The notes beneath the pieces were generated by a model. It ran no database searches. It was not told where the DNA came from and saw nothing but the letters and a program-made list of their open reading frames with translations. A program made the translations under genes and the position numbers. From NCBI GenBank assembly GCA_945276085.1, contig CALYPO010000004.1, positions 1-49,092 on the forward strand: a DNA stretch of 49,092 bases, written 5' to 3'. This DNA is from an uncultured Gilliamella sp. (lineage in GTDB: Bacteria > Pseudomonadota > Gammaproteobacteria > Enterobacterales > Orbaceae). Below, piece after piece: positions 1 to 10,028 of the stretch (position 1 is its first letter; each line of letters starts with the position of its first letter).

Positions 1-39
1 ATGAATGACGATTTTTAAACAAATAGAATCATTAATAAA

Positions 40-351
40 TTAAACATTCATATTCATGATTTCTTGATACGCTGCTACTAACTTATTTCTAACTTGCACG
101 CCAAATTGCAATGAAACCGAAGACTTTTGCATATTAACCATCACTTCATTTAATGAAACATTAGGTTCACCCATTTCAAAAGCTTTAGCTTGCTTACTTG
201 CCTCAATTTGAGTTTGGCTAATTTTATCTAATGCCATTTTTAATTCAGCAACAAAATTTTGCTCTTTACTTACCTGTTGATTCGAAGAAAAATCCAATTT
301 AGTTGCCGGATTAAAAGCCTCGATACTGTTCATCATATTAATTATATTCAT
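40..351 (-). CDS. fliE: Flagellar hook-basal body protein FliE
   Basis: This 103-residue protein is close in length to E. coli FliE (about 104). FliE is the adaptor joining the MS ring to the proximal rod in the periplasm, and is exported early by the flagellar type III system. The C-terminal half carries the family pattern, with [15 protein letters not shown] followed by a conserved helix ending in YQEIMNMNV. There is no cleavable signal peptide, as expected for this export route. It is divergent from fliF across 153 nt, as in E. coli. The Shine-Dalgarno (SD) sequence is weak, so the Met at residue 6 or 7 could be the true start. Confidence 0.95.
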   Translation of the reverse strand: MNIINMMNSIEAFNPATKLDFSSNQQVSKEQNFVAELKMALDKISQTQIEASKQAKAFEMGEPNVSLNEVMVNMQKSSVSLQFGVQVRNKLVAAYQEIMNMNV

Positions 352-504
352 CTTAATAAAATTACCGCTTAAATTATCACAAAGATAACAATCTAAAAGC
401 GATAACTAAAGGGTAAAGCATGTGCTTTTTTAGCTATTGATTTTTATAAATACACAGATAATAGACCCTAGAATTAATCTAACCTGTTTAGAATTAGGAT
501 ACAT
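352..504. promoter_or_regulatory. Divergent fliE/fliF control region
   Basis: This gene-free, very AT-rich spacer lies between divergent flagellar genes, so it must hold promoters for both directions. I cannot assign a convincing sigma-28 or sigma-54 site. A short palindrome (AAAGCA, TG, TGCTTT followed by T residues) lies near 414-430; its 2-nt loop makes it a doubtful terminator. The role rests on gene arrangement, not on a recognised motif. Confidence 0.4.
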
Positions 505-2199
505 ATGGATAGCCAGTCAGTAGGTAACAAAGGCGAATCAATATTGAATAAGTTACCATTTATCAATCAATTAAAACAAAATCGAAAAATGCTGCTCCTT
601 ATTGTAGGAGTGATCGTAATAGCTATAAGTAGTATCACCTATTTATGGCTTAAGAGTGATGCTTACGGTGTGCTATTTAGTAATTTGAATGATAAAGATG
701 GCGGTGAAATCATTAGCCAACTTGATAAGATGAATATTCCTTATAAGTTTTCATCATCCGGTACAACGATCTTAATTCCCGAAAATAAAATTTATGATAC
801 TCGCCTACGAATTGCTCAACAAGGTTTACCTAAAGGCGGTGCTATCGGTTTTGAACTGCTTGATAAAGAAAGTTTTGGAATGAGCCAGTTCAATGAACAA
901 ATCAATTATCAACGAGCATTAGAAGGCGAATTATCCAGAACAATTTCAATCATTAGTAGTGTTGATGATGCCAGAGTGCATTTGGCTATGCCAAAACCCT
1001 CTTTATTTGTTAGAGAAAGAAAATTCCCTTCTGCATCAGTCGCATTAACTTTATTACCTGGTCGCTCGCTATCTCAAGGTCAAATTGACGCTATTATCCA
1101 CTTAATTTCAAGTAGTGTGCCGGAATTACAAGCGGATAAAGTCACTATCATCGATCAAAACGGTAATTTATTGACTGGAGAAAAATACCGCGATACTAAC
1201 GTTAATGTTGCCCAATTAGAATATAGTGAACGAATCGAAAATTTGGTGCGTGAACGCGTAGAAAAAATCATTATACCGATTTTAGGTAAACAAAATGTTA
1301 AAGTTCAAGTTAATGCTGACATTGACTTTAGCCGTCAGGAATCAACATCCGAAATCTATGATCCTAATAGCGATGTTAACAATCAAACCATTCGCAGTAA
1401 GCAGCAAGTTGAAAACCGTCAATTAGCATCAAGCAATGCTATTGGTGGTGTACCAGGGGCTTTATCTAACCAACCAGTACCAACACCAAGTGCACCAATT
1501 GATGGAGAGAATGAAGTAAAAGATAAAGACGACAAGCAAAAAATGTATCATTTACAATCCAATAATACGTTGAACTTTGAAGTTAATCGTCAAATTATTC
1601 ATAGCAAAATTCCTGAAGGTCGTATCAAGCGCTTATCTGTCGCGGTTCTAGTTAATTATAAATTTGCGACAATCAATGAAGTTGCATCGTCAAATGAAGA
1701 AAATCAAAAAAATGAAGCGGTCGAAAAATGGGTAAAACTCGATAAAGAAGAGCTTACTCATATTGAAGCACTAGCACGTCAAGCTATGGGATTTTCTGAC
1801 TTGCGTGGTGATTCATTAACGGTGGCAAATTTGAAATTTACAGATCAAATAGATGATGAAAATGACGCCATCACCTTTTTACAAAAACATGAAGTTTACG
1901 ACATGCTGAAAACGGCAATTAAATATCTAATTTATATCTTAATAATATGGTATGCATGGCGAAAAGTACTGCGTTCGGTATGGATTAAGATTCAAAGACA
2001 ATACCTCAATACGGATAAATCTGACGGCACGATGGGCGCTGAAGATAAGCTTGATTATAAAGCACACAGTAAACTGCAACAGAAAATTTTTGAAGATAAT
2101 ATGCAACAACAGCAATACATCCGAAAAATTGTCGAAAAAGATCCTCGTGTAATGGCTCTCATTATTCGTGGTTGGATGAACAAGAAGGACACCGAGTAA
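505..2199 (+). CDS. fliF: Flagellar MS-ring protein FliF
   Basis: This 564-residue protein is a full-length FliF, the inner-membrane MS ring that forms the base of the flagellum and anchors the C-ring. A transmembrane segment lies near residues 29-49 (LLLIVGVIVIAISSITYLWL), followed by the YscJ-like ring-building domains, which contain GLPKGGAIGFELLD. A second transmembrane segment lies near 472-488. The C-terminal tail, with DPRVMALIIRGWM, matches the peptide that binds FliG. Its stop codon overlaps the fliG start by one base (TAATG). It is the first gene of a fliFGHIJK transcription unit. Confidence 0.97.
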   Translation: MDSQSVGNKGESILNKLPFINQLKQNRKMLLLIVGVIVIAISSITYLWLKSDAYGVLFSNLNDKDGGEIISQLDKMNIPYKFSSSGTTILIPENKIYDTRLRIAQQGLPKGGAIGFELLDKESFGMSQFNEQINYQRALEGELSRTISIISSVDDARVHLAMPKPSLFVRERKFPSASVALTLLPGRSLSQGQIDAIIHLISSSVPELQADKVTIIDQNGNLLTGEKYRDTNVNVAQLEYSERIENLVRERVEKIIIPILGKQNVKVQVNADIDFSRQESTSEIYDPNSDVNNQTIRSKQQVENRQLASSNAIGGVPGALSNQPVPTPSAPIDGENEVKDKDDKQKMYHLQSNNTLNFEVNRQIIHSKIPEGRIKRLSVAVLVNYKFATINEVASSNEENQKNEAVEKWVKLDKEELTHIEALARQAMGFSDLRGDSLTVANLKFTDQIDDENDAITFLQKHEVYDMLKTAIKYLIYILIIWYAWRKVLRSVWIKIQRQYLNTDKSDGTMGAEDKLDYKAHSKLQQKIFEDNMQQQQYIRKIVEKDPRVMALIIRGWMNKKDTE

Positions 2200-3197
2200 T
2201 GAATTTAAGTGAATCTCAAAAAGCAGCGACAATTTTAATGATTTTAGGTGAAGAATTAGCTGCAAAAGTAATGCAATTTTTAGACCATAAAGAGGTACAA
2301 CAAATTAGTAGTGCCATGATGGGATTACCACAATTAACACAAGAACAACTCAAAAATATTCTTAATGAGTGTCAAACCACACTTGATGATTGTGCCGTAT
2401 TAAATACCGATACTAATGGCTATCTACGAAAAGTTCTCGAAAAATCAATTGGTAGTGATAAAGCCAGCCGTCTACTTGATGAACTATTAGATACCGATAT
2501 TGAAGATACTACCGATGGCTTAAAAATGCTTAACTTTGTTGATGCGGCCAGAGCTGTTGATTTGGTTAAGAAAGAGCATCCACAAATTATCGCCACAATT
2601 TTAGTTCACTTAAATCGTGACTTAGCTGCTGAGATATTAAATCTATTTGATGATGATCTGCGTAATGATGTAATGCTACGTATTGCAACCTTCGGTGGAG
2701 TAGAGCCTTCAGCGTTAGAAGTTTTATCAACATCGTTATCAACTTTACTACATGGACAAAATATTAAACTTAATAATATGGGTGGTATCCGCACCGCAGC
2801 AGAAATCATCAACCTGATGAAATCACAACAAGAAGAATTGGTTATCAATGCATTACGTGATTATGACAATGAGTTAGCTCAAAAAATCATTGATGAAATG
2901 TTCTTATTCGAAAATCTGGTTGATGTGGATGATAGAAGTATCCAACGTCTACTCAAAGATGTGGATAATGAAACCTTAATTATTGCCCTGAAAGGTGCGA
3001 CAGAACCATTACGGGAAAAATTATTATCGAATATGTCGCAACGTGCTGCATCTATATTACGTGAAGATTTAGAAAACAGACCACCAGTGCGCTTGTCACA
3101 AGTTGAAACCGAACAGAAGAAAATTTTGGTTATTGCTCGTCGTTTAGCTGAAACTGGTGAGATGATCTTAAGTAGCGGTGATGATGAATATGTATAA
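2199..3197 (+). CDS. fliG: Flagellar motor switch protein FliG
   Basis: FliG is the C-ring protein that generates torque with MotA and binds FliF and FliM. I start it at 2199 (MNLSESQKAA), 9 codons inside the longest frame, because this ATG has AAGGA about 9 nt upstream and couples to the fliF stop codon. That gives 332 residues, the usual length. The EHPQ motif of the middle domain (KKEHPQIIATILVHL) is present. The C-terminal torque helix and the conserved ending VRLSQVE...RRLAETGEM match closely, so the motor end looks functional. Confidence 0.96.
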   Translation: MNLSESQKAATILMILGEELAAKVMQFLDHKEVQQISSAMMGLPQLTQEQLKNILNECQTTLDDCAVLNTDTNGYLRKVLEKSIGSDKASRLLDELLDTDIEDTTDGLKMLNFVDAARAVDLVKKEHPQIIATILVHLNRDLAAEILNLFDDDLRNDVMLRIATFGGVEPSALEVLSTSLSTLLHGQNIKLNNMGGIRTAAEIINLMKSQQEELVINALRDYDNELAQKIIDEMFLFENLVDVDDRSIQRLLKDVDNETLIIALKGATEPLREKLLSNMSQRAASILREDLENRPPVRLSQVETEQKKILVIARRLAETGEMILSSGDDEYV

Positions 3198-3939
3198 TCA
3201 AGCTAGTACCTTAACTTGGAAACCATTACACTTTCAAGATTTAGCAGAATCATCACCACTTATACCAGAAACCGATGAGCTAGAAGAGAGTGAACCAGAA
3301 CTTGAAATAGTCGATGAGGCCGATACCAATTTTATTGATATTAATAGCCCTGAAATAACGCTAGAACTTGAAAATATCAAACAACAAGCAAGAGAAGAAG
3401 CCTATCAAGAAGGCTTTAATCTAGGTAAAGAAGAAGGTTTCAATATTGGTAAACAAACAGGGTATGAGGAAGGGTTAACAATAGGCCAACAAGAAGGCCT
3501 GGAGAAAATAGAACAACAGATAAACGAAGAAAAATTAAATACTGTTGAATCCATCAAAAATCTAGCAATTCATTTTCAGCAGTCAATTAATCAAATTGAT
3601 GAAAAAATTGTACCAAAGCTATTTGATCTCGCTTTACTTGCCGCTGAAAAAACTGTTGGTTCGTTATCCAAAGTAAAACAAAAACAATTAATGCATTCGA
3701 TCAAGTCATTAATTGAACAAAATACAATTGCACCGATTGTGGTTCGAATCAATCCGAATGATTTTTTATGGCTAGAGCCACAGCTAGATGATCAACTAAA
3801 AAACGAATGGCAATTTATTGCCGATGCAAATATAGAATTAGGTGGCTGCAAAATATTTACTGAAACAAATGAGATCGACGCAAGTATAACCAATCACTGG
3901 CAAATTATTTCAGACACAGTGCATGGAGATGAGCGTTAA
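3178..3939 (+). CDS. fliH: Flagellar export ATPase regulator FliH
   Basis: FliH is the stator of the export ATPase; it holds FliI and links it to the C-ring through FliN. The 253-residue frame has an acidic N-terminus. From about residue 70 to 105 it carries the diagnostic glycine-repeat helix, with repeated G-x3-G steps in [18 protein letters not shown] and its continuation. A FliH/YscL-type C-terminal domain follows. It overlaps the end of fliG. The start is uncertain: GTG 3178, ATG 3181, ATG 3184 and ATG 3190 are all in frame and none has a clear SD. Confidence 0.93.
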   Translation: MMMNMYNQASTLTWKPLHFQDLAESSPLIPETDELEESEPELEIVDEADTNFIDINSPEITLELENIKQQAREEAYQEGFNLGKEEGFNIGKQTGYEEGLTIGQQEGLEKIEQQINEEKLNTVESIKNLAIHFQQSINQIDEKIVPKLFDLALLAAEKTVGSLSKVKQKQLMHSIKSLIEQNTIAPIVVRINPNDFLWLEPQLDDQLKNEWQFIADANIELGGCKIFTETNEIDASITNHWQIISDTVHGDER

Positions 3940-5326
3940 GGTGAGCTTTTGTACGCAATGGGCAACTAAAATTGATAGTGCTAAACAGAAATTAGAGTCT
4001 GCATCTTTAATTCGTCAATATGGTCGATTGGTTAAAGCGTCTGGTCTTGTTCTAGAAGCTATTGGTTTAAAACTACCATTAGGATCCAACTGTTTTGTTG
4101 AACGACAATTAGATGGCAAAATCCAAGCGGTTGAGTGTGAAGTAATTGGTTTTAAAGGAAAAACACTATACCTCATGCCGTTTGAATCAACAGACGGTAT
4201 ATTACTCGATGCAAGAGTTTATACATCACAATATGATTTAACACATTTTAGCCACAAAGTTTTACCAATTGGTATGGGGTTATTAGGCCGAGTTGTCGAT
4301 GCAATGGGAAAACCTCTCGATGGCAAACCATTACCTGAAGATATCGAATATGAAGGATTAATTAATAAAACACTAAATCCGCTAACCCGAACACCAATTC
4401 ATCAAGTTCTCGATGTTGGCATTCGTGCAATCAATGCATTATTAACCGTTGGTCAAGGTCAGCGAATGGGGCTTTTTGCAGGTTCAGGCGTTGGTAAAAG
4501 TGTTTTACTTGGCATGATGGCAAGATACACCAAAGCCGATATTATTGTGGTTGGTTTAATCGGTGAGCGAGGTCGAGAAGTAAAAGATTTTATTGAAAAT
4601 ATTTTAGGTGAAGAGGGCTTAGCTCGATCTGTTGTTGTTGCCGCGCCTGCTGATGTATCGCCATTATTACGTCTACAAGGTGCAGCCTACGCGACTAAAA
4701 TTGCTGAAAAATTTCGTGACCAAGGATTTAATGTATTACTCATTATGGATTCATTAACACGATACGCCATGGCACAACGTGAAATAGCCTTAGCGATCGG
4801 TGAACCACCAGCGACTAAAGGATATCCTCCTTCAGTATTTGCAAAATTACCAGCATTAGTTGAAAGAGCCGGTAATGACGCAGAAGGCAAAGGCGCTATT
4901 ACCGCTTTTTATACCGTGCTAACCGAAGGTGATGACCAGCAAGATCCTATCGCTGACTCAGCTAGAGCAATTCTCGACGGACATATTGTTTTATCCCGTT
5001 CTCTTGCCGAATCAGGTCATTATCCAGCTATTGATATTGAAGCATCAATAAGTCGCGTGATGACAGAACTAACCAAAGACGAAAAAAAATCACGGTTATT
5101 TAAGCAATTATTTTCAAGTTTCCAACGAAATCGTGACTTAATTAATGTTGGCGCTTATGTAGCAGGAACCGATCCTTTATTAGATAAGGCAATAACGCTT
5201 TTTCCTGCTATGCAACAATTTTTACAACAAGGAATTTATGAACATTGTAGTTATCAAGACGCTTATCAACAGTTAGCAAGAATTGTTGATTCAAACTTAG
5301 GAAAGAACAATGGCCAATCAATATAA
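3923..5326 (+). CDS. fliI: Flagellum-specific ATP synthase FliI
   Basis: FliI is the hexameric ATPase that energises substrate unfolding at the flagellar export gate. The 467-residue frame has the Walker A loop GSGVGKS at about 188-194, the family block [19 protein letters not shown], and the Walker B region [19 protein letters not shown]. The stretch [19 protein letters not shown] matches E. coli FliI almost exactly. The start could be ATG 3923, ATG 3929 or GTG 3941; the last lies just after the fliH stop, gives an N-terminus closest to E. coli, and has GGAG 11 nt upstream. Confidence 0.97.
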   Translation: MEMSVKVSFCTQWATKIDSAKQKLESASLIRQYGRLVKASGLVLEAIGLKLPLGSNCFVERQLDGKIQAVECEVIGFKGKTLYLMPFESTDGILLDARVYTSQYDLTHFSHKVLPIGMGLLGRVVDAMGKPLDGKPLPEDIEYEGLINKTLNPLTRTPIHQVLDVGIRAINALLTVGQGQRMGLFAGSGVGKSVLLGMMARYTKADIIVVGLIGERGREVKDFIENILGEEGLARSVVVAAPADVSPLLRLQGAAYATKIAEKFRDQGFNVLLIMDSLTRYAMAQREIALAIGEPPATKGYPPSVFAKLPALVERAGNDAEGKGAITAFYTVLTEGDDQQDPIADSARAILDGHIVLSRSLAESGHYPAIDIEASISRVMTELTKDEKKSRLFKQLFSSFQRNRDLINVGAYVAGTDPLLDKAITLFPAMQQFLQQGIYEHCSYQDAYQQLARIVDSNLGKNNGQSI

Positions 5327-5774
5327 TGGTAAATTTGCCTTTTTAACATTAAAAAAGTTAGCTGAAAAATCAGTCGACGACAAATTGATTAAATTAAAAA
5401 ATGCGCATGATAATAAGCGTAATGCTCAATCACAACTAAATGTATTGAATGATTACTATAATGAGTACCAACAGCGCTTAAATAAAGCATTATCAGTTGG
5501 CATTACGGGATCAGAACTGAACAATTTTAATGCTTTTATTACTGCTATTGAGCAAGGGATCACACAACAAAAAAAGTTATTGTTAACTTTAGAAATTAAA
5601 CAAAAACAGATTACCAATGAGCTAAATCAATCACAAAAAAGTCTCAATACTTACACCACATTATTGGATAAACAAGATAAAAAACTACTGCTACAGCAAA
5701 GCCGTTTACAACAAAAATTAACCGATGAATTTGCACAGCAGCAGTTAGCAAGGAGAATGTTGAATGAATATTAA
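5310..5774 (+). CDS. fliJ: Flagellar export chaperone and central stalk FliJ
   Basis: This 154-residue protein sits at the fliJ position and is a predicted long, Gln- and Lys-rich coiled coil with almost no prolines or glycines, as expected for FliJ, which inserts into the FliI hexamer like the gamma subunit of F1. The start is well set by AGGAAAG six bases before ATG 5310, overlapping the end of fliI. Sequence conservation in this family is low, so context and the helical character carry most of the weight. Confidence 0.88.
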   Translation: MANQYNGKFAFLTLKKLAEKSVDDKLIKLKNAHDNKRNAQSQLNVLNDYYNEYQQRLNKALSVGITGSELNNFNAFITAIEQGITQQKKLLLTLEIKQKQITNELNQSQKSLNTYTTLLDKQDKKLLLQQSRLQQKLTDEFAQQQLARRMLNEY

Positions 5775-6849
5775 TCAATTTAGTGATATCCCATTAATAT
5801 CACCTATAGAATTGAATGAAGTATCAATTATTGAAGACGATTTTTTTCAGCTTTTATTACAGTTTAATGAAAAACAAGGCGAAAATAATAGCCTAGCCAA
5901 AGCTAATATTCTCGAGAACAAACTCGATCATCAATTAGATGATCAAGAAGAGGAAGATAGTGATGAATTATTCACACTATTTCCACTAACTTTGCAAGTC
6001 GAAGAACAGCCTATAATTAATAATGAGCATAATCATACTGAACAGCCAGCAATACGTGAATTAAAAATTAATACTACAGCTAATGATATACTTTTAAAGG
6101 CACCAGTTTCTGATGATATCAATGTAGATGAAAAAGCAGCAGAAATACTCACTATTATTAATAGTAGTGAACAAGTAATCATTAAGCCAAATAAACAAAC
6201 GAGTTTGCTAACGAATGATGAACATAATATATCAACCAATATAAATTCAGTTAAAACCTCAAATCAACCATTACCAACTCTTACTAATACTCAAAATAAT
6301 AATATCGATTTACCTATCACCAATTTTGATATTAGCCACTTTGAACAAGAACCTACATTACTAGTCCATAGCCCAAATCAATTAACCACATCAACACCAT
6401 TAATTGAAAGTCAAAAAACGTTAAATATAAATTTACCTATGCCAATGGATATTACTGAATGGCAAAAAACATTAAACGAAAAAATTAGTCTCGTTTGTCG
6501 TCAAGGTATCCAAAATGCGGAAATCAAATTACATCCTGAAGAATTGGGTTCGCTGCATATTAAATTGGCAATAGTTGATGACAAAATGAACCTTCACATG
6601 GCTGTTGCACATAATATGGTTAAAAGCGTGTTAGAATCAGCTTTACCGCAATTAAGAACTTCATTGGAAGAACAAGGTATTATGTTAGAGCAGACCGATA
6701 TTAGTGATTTTTCAATGATGAATGACTCCTCATCACCTTATAAACAAGAGTTTGAAATAGAGCAATTAATGGACGATAAAAATCAAACACTTCATGAACT
6801 TGATCATCCATCAAACATTGTTCAATCAGGATTAAGTATTTTTGCCTAA
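5764..6849 (+). CDS. fliK: Flagellar hook-length control protein FliK
   Basis: FliK is the exported ruler that sets hook length and switches export specificity through FlhB. In this 361-residue protein the first 230 residues are low-complexity, Asn-, Thr- and Gln-rich and poorly conserved, as usual. The C-terminal Flg_hook domain is clear, with IKLHPEELGSLHIKLAI near residues 255-270 followed by a helix containing ALPQLRTSLEEQGI. AGGAGA precedes ATG 5764, which overlaps the end of fliJ. It appears to close the fliFGHIJK unit. Confidence 0.93.
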   Translation: MNINQFSDIPLISPIELNEVSIIEDDFFQLLLQFNEKQGENNSLAKANILENKLDHQLDDQEEEDSDELFTLFPLTLQVEEQPIINNEHNHTEQPAIRELKINTTANDILLKAPVSDDINVDEKAAEILTIINSSEQVIIKPNKQTSLLTNDEHNISTNINSVKTSNQPLPTLTNTQNNNIDLPITNFDISHFEQEPTLLVHSPNQLTTSTPLIESQKTLNINLPMPMDITEWQKTLNEKISLVCRQGIQNAEIKLHPEELGSLHIKLAIVDDKMNLHMAVAHNMVKSVLESALPQLRTSLEEQGIMLEQTDISDFSMMNDSSSPYKQEFEIEQLMDDKNQTLHELDHPSNIVQSGLSIFA

Positions 6850-7024
6850 ATAATAGTATTTGAAACAGTACTATGTTTTGATAGCTAGAGATTAAAAAGG
6901 TTGAATAGGTCATATTTTTACTGCCTATTCTTCCAATTAATTCTCAAAGCATGATTTATTATTTTGGTAATTTTTGGCTATTTAAATAGACATTTCATTA
7001 ATTTTCATTGAGACAATAATAAAT
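6850..7024 (+). promoter_or_regulatory. fliK-fliL spacer, possible second flagellar promoter
   Basis: This 175-nt AT-rich gap separates fliFGHIJK from fliLMNOPQR, which are two transcription units in E. coli. Two small inverted repeats are visible: ATAGTA with TACTAT at about 6854-6875, and AATAGG with CCTATT at about 6903-6928. Neither is followed by a proper T-run. I infer a terminator or promoter zone but cannot name the elements. Confidence 0.35.
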
Positions 7025-7486
7025 ATGCAAACTACCAAGAAAAAAATAAGTATTTTAAATCTAGTACTTATTTTAATTACCCTTTTAGCAACAGGTTTTG
7101 CTGCTTATTTATGGTTACAAGATTCTCCTAAAACGACGCCCCATGTAGAACCAGAAGTGTTATCACCGGTTTTTTTAACATTAAAACCTTTCACAATTTC
7201 ACTTCCACCATCTAAAGAAAATTTAGAAATCAATAAAATTCTATACGTAGGTATGGTGTTACGCGTCGCTGATGAAGAACAAAAAACCGTTTTATTAGAT
7301 TATCTTCCTGAAGTAAGAAGTGACGTACTTTTGTTAACTTCAAAACAGTACGTTAATAATTTAAAGAAAGAGTCAGGCAAACTTGAATTACAAGAGCAGA
7401 TAAAAATGGCATTATCTCGCCAATATGATGCAAAACATTCAGTAAAAATTGATGAAGTTCTATTTACTGATTTCATTGTAAGGTAA
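7025..7486 (+). CDS. fliL: Flagellar basal body-associated protein FliL
   Basis: FliL is a single-pass inner-membrane protein that surrounds the stator units and supports torque. The 153-residue sequence has a short basic cytoplasmic N-terminus, one transmembrane helix at about residues 10-30 (LNLVLILITLLATGFAAYLWL) and a periplasmic FliL domain ending in DEVLFTDFIVR, the usual family end. It is the first gene after a 175-nt gap, matching the fliLMNOPQR unit of E. coli. Five bases separate it from fliM. Confidence 0.93.
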   Translation: MQTTKKKISILNLVLILITLLATGFAAYLWLQDSPKTTPHVEPEVLSPVFLTLKPFTISLPPSKENLEINKILYVGMVLRVADEEQKTVLLDYLPEVRSDVLLLTSKQYVNNLKKESGKLELQEQIKMALSRQYDAKHSVKIDEVLFTDFIVR

Positions 7487-7491
7487 TTATC

Positions 7492-8523
7492 ATGTCTGAT
7501 AAGCTTCAACCTAATACCGATAAAAGTGAATCTTTGCATTCACAAAATAATTCAGCCAGCATAAAAAATGATGCTGAGCAAAATTATCATTTACAACAAA
7601 GTAAACGGACTGAAGTTAAGCCTTATGATATATCAGTTAAACATAGCTTTATCCCTGAAAGACTAACCGCGTTAGAGATTATTAATGAACGCTTTGCACG
7701 TCAATTTAGAATTGGATTATTTAATTTATTACGCCGAAATACTGATGTTATAACCTCACCCATTGAACCCAAAACGTTTAAAGAGTTTTCACATGTTTCA
7801 GCAACCAATCATTTAAATTTAGTTCATCTTAACCCTTTGCGGGGAAGTTGCTTATTTTCATTTTCACCTGAATTAGTATTTATTGTTGTTGATACTCTTT
7901 TTGGTGGGGATGGCCATACTACTAATGTTGATACTGAAGGACGAGAGTTTACTCATACTGAGCAAGAGATTATTCGACGAGTATTAAGTCTTGCTTTAAC
8001 AACTTATCAAAGCTCCTGGATTGATGTATACAATATTGAAACCGAATACATCCGCTCTGAAGTAGAAAGCAAATTTACCAACATTACCAGCTCGCCTGAC
8101 GATGTTGTGTTAACTTCATCATTTTTAGTCGAAATTGGTAATTTTAAAGGAACATTTTGCATATGTATTCCTTATGCAATGGTTGAACCAATTAAAGAGC
8201 TATTAATTAAACCACCGATAGAAAACCAAACTCACCAAGATGATAACGTGTGGATGAGCTCACTGACGAGTGGTATTAAACAATCAACCGTTGAGTTAGT
8301 CGCAAACTTTACAAACATTCAAACAACTGTTGCCAAATTATTAGCATTAAAAGTCAGTGATATTTTGGATATCGAAAAACCAACAAGCCTTGATGTCACC
8401 ATTGGCGGTGTACCAGTATTAAAAGGTCATTATGGTAGCGTAAATAAACAGTATGCAATCCAAGTAGATCAGATAAGCAATCCAGTTTTAGAACAATTGA
8501 ATGAAGGAGTGTTCAATGAGTGA
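7492..8523 (+). CDS. fliM: Flagellar motor switch protein FliM, CheY-docking motif absent
   Basis: FliM is the C-ring switch protein between FliG and FliN. The 343-residue protein has the typical core: RLTALEIINERFARQFRIGLFN, the GGDG of the middle domain (about residues 138-141), GREFTHTEQE, and the C-terminal SpoA domain with TIGGVPVLKGHYG. The N-terminus is odd. E. coli FliM starts with the CheY-P binding segment ILSQAEIDALLNG, whereas here the first 45 residues are a Ser/Asn/Gln-rich stretch with nothing like it. There is no room for an earlier start, because the fliL stop lies 5 nt upstream. Confidence 0.95.
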   Translation: MSDKLQPNTDKSESLHSQNNSASIKNDAEQNYHLQQSKRTEVKPYDISVKHSFIPERLTALEIINERFARQFRIGLFNLLRRNTDVITSPIEPKTFKEFSHVSATNHLNLVHLNPLRGSCLFSFSPELVFIVVDTLFGGDGHTTNVDTEGREFTHTEQEIIRRVLSLALTTYQSSWIDVYNIETEYIRSEVESKFTNITSSPDDVVLTSSFLVEIGNFKGTFCICIPYAMVEPIKELLIKPPIENQTHQDDNVWMSSLTSGIKQSTVELVANFTNIQTTVAKLLALKVSDILDIEKPTSLDVTIGGVPVLKGHYGSVNKQYAIQVDQISNPVLEQLNEGVFNE

Positions 8524-8884
8524 TATACCAAGTGATGATAGCCAACTAAATATTAGTGATGAATCAGTAATGAAAGAAGCTATTTTCGAAACCCTTTCAC
8601 CACAACCAACAGACGTAAAAAAGCAAGATATTAACCTTATCCTAGATATTCCAGTTAATCTAAGCGTAGAACTTGGTCGAACCAAAATGGCCATTAAAGA
8701 TCTTTTAAATTTAACTCAGGGTTCAGTTATAGCCTTAGACGGTTTAGCTGGTGAACCTTTAGACATCCTTATTAATGGCTATTTAATTGCGCAAGGTGAA
8801 ATCGTTGTAGTTGGAGATAATTATGGAGTACGAATTACCGATATTATTACTCCATCAGAACGTGTTCGTAGATTAAGCCGTTAA
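8516..8884 (+). CDS. fliN: Flagellar motor switch protein FliN
   Basis: FliN forms the base of the C-ring and binds FliH to dock export cargo. I start it at ATG 8516, since AAGGAG lies 7 nt upstream and the start overlaps the fliM stop by 8 nt; this gives 122 residues. The SpoA domain is almost identical to E. coli, with DIPVNLSVELGRTKM, LTQGSVIALDGLAGEPLDIL and ITPSERVRRLSR. The N-terminal part is shorter than in E. coli (137 residues) and lacks its LWAEAL segment. Confidence 0.96.
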   Translation: MSDIPSDDSQLNISDESVMKEAIFETLSPQPTDVKKQDINLILDIPVNLSVELGRTKMAIKDLLNLTQGSVIALDGLAGEPLDILINGYLIAQGEIVVVGDNYGVRITDIITPSERVRRLSR

Positions 8885-8897
8885 AAATGAGATAACC

Positions 8898-9269
8898 ATG
8901 ACCCAAACTTTATCCGCCATTCCAGTAGAATCAAGCCTATATAGCCAGATCGGCATGGCATTTTTTTGTGTAATTGCTGTTATCTTATTTTTAGCATGGA
9001 TAATAAAACGAATTGGTTGGAAAAAGTCTACGAAACAATTCATTGATATTAAAGCAACTTATAATATAAGTGCTAAAGAGCGAATTCTTCTGGTTTATGT
9101 AGATCATCAATTACTGGTAGTTGGTGTTACTGCACAACAAATGACATTACTGCATACCATAAATGAACAACGCACTGAAATGTTATTAGCTGAGCCCGCT
9201 GAGGTTGAGCAATTGTCAAAAAGTAACCTGTTTAATCAGATATTACAATCTGTGTTAGACAAGAGGTAA
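8898..9269 (+). CDS. fliO: Flagellar biosynthesis protein FliO
   Basis: FliO is a small membrane protein that helps assemble the FliP ring of the export gate. The 123-residue sequence has one transmembrane helix at about residues 17-38 ([24 protein letters not shown]), then a cytoplasmic FliO domain containing [27 protein letters not shown]. It lies between fliN and fliP as in E. coli, with 13 nt before and 4 nt after. Confidence 0.92.
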   Translation: MTQTLSAIPVESSLYSQIGMAFFCVIAVILFLAWIIKRIGWKKSTKQFIDIKATYNISAKERILLVYVDHQLLVVGVTAQQMTLLHTINEQRTEMLLAEPAEVEQLSKSNLFNQILQSVLDKR

Positions 9270-9273
9270 CATA

Positions 9274-10014
9274 GTGCGGTTAATACATATTATTTTGCTA
9301 AACGTACTGTTTTTTAGTCAATGTAGTTTTGCTCAATTATCACCATTAACAATTGTTTCTCAAACACCCTATCAAGAAGGACAAAGTTGGTCTTTACCTG
9401 TTGAAACCTTAGTCTTTTTAACTTTACTCACTTTTATCCCTATTATTCTACTACTAATGACGAGTTTTACTCGGATCATTATTGTATTAGGATTATTGCG
9501 AAGTGCACTTGGCACACAATCTGCACCACCTAATCAAGTGATAATAGGCATTGCGTTATTTATGACATTTTTTATTATGTCACCAACACTCGATAAAATA
9601 TATCAAGAGGCGTATGTGCCTTATTCGAAACAACAAATCACCATGCAAGAAGGGTTAAATGAAGCAACAAAACCGCTTCGTGAATTTATGCTCTCTCAGA
9701 CTCGTGAAAGCGATTTAGGGTTATTTGTAAATATGTCTCATACGAATGAAATTCAAACTCGTGAAGATATCCCACTACGAATTTTGGTGCCGGCTTTTAT
9801 CGTTAGTGAACTCAAAACCGCTTTTCAAATTGGCTTTACACTGTTTATTCCTTTCTTAGTAATTGATTTAGTTGTCGCCAGTACCTTAATGGCGTTAGGG
9901 ATGATGATGGTCCCACCCGCAACGGTATCTCTACCATTTAAAATTATGTTGTTTGTATTAGCTGATGGCTGGCACTTACTATTAGGTTCGTTAGCACAAA
10001 GTTTTTTTAGTTAA
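9274..10014 (+). CDS. fliP: Flagellar export gate protein FliP
   Basis: FliP forms, with FliQ and FliR, the membrane pore of the flagellar export gate. The 246-residue protein starts at GTG 9274, with AGAGG about 8 nt upstream, and has a cleavable signal peptide (to about residue 20), as known for FliP. Family blocks include [31 protein letters not shown] in the first helices and [20 protein letters not shown] near the C-terminus. Four transmembrane helices are apparent in the mature protein. Confidence 0.97.
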   Translation: MRLIHIILLNVLFFSQCSFAQLSPLTIVSQTPYQEGQSWSLPVETLVFLTLLTFIPIILLLMTSFTRIIIVLGLLRSALGTQSAPPNQVIIGIALFMTFFIMSPTLDKIYQEAYVPYSKQQITMQEGLNEATKPLREFMLSQTRESDLGLFVNMSHTNEIQTREDIPLRILVPAFIVSELKTAFQIGFTLFIPFLVIDLVVASTLMALGMMMVPPATVSLPFKIMLFVLADGWHLLLGSLAQSFFS

Positions 10015-10028
10015 AGTAAAGGAATATA

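Noticed and set aside
414-430. Terminator between fliE and fliF
   Set aside because: The genes are divergent and the palindrome has a 2-nt loop; a terminator here makes little sense.
1939-2265. Minus-strand open frame across the end of fliF
   Set aside because: It is antisense to conserved fliF and fliG sequence, with no start signal or recognisable product; the same applies to the other short frames lying inside well-conserved genes.
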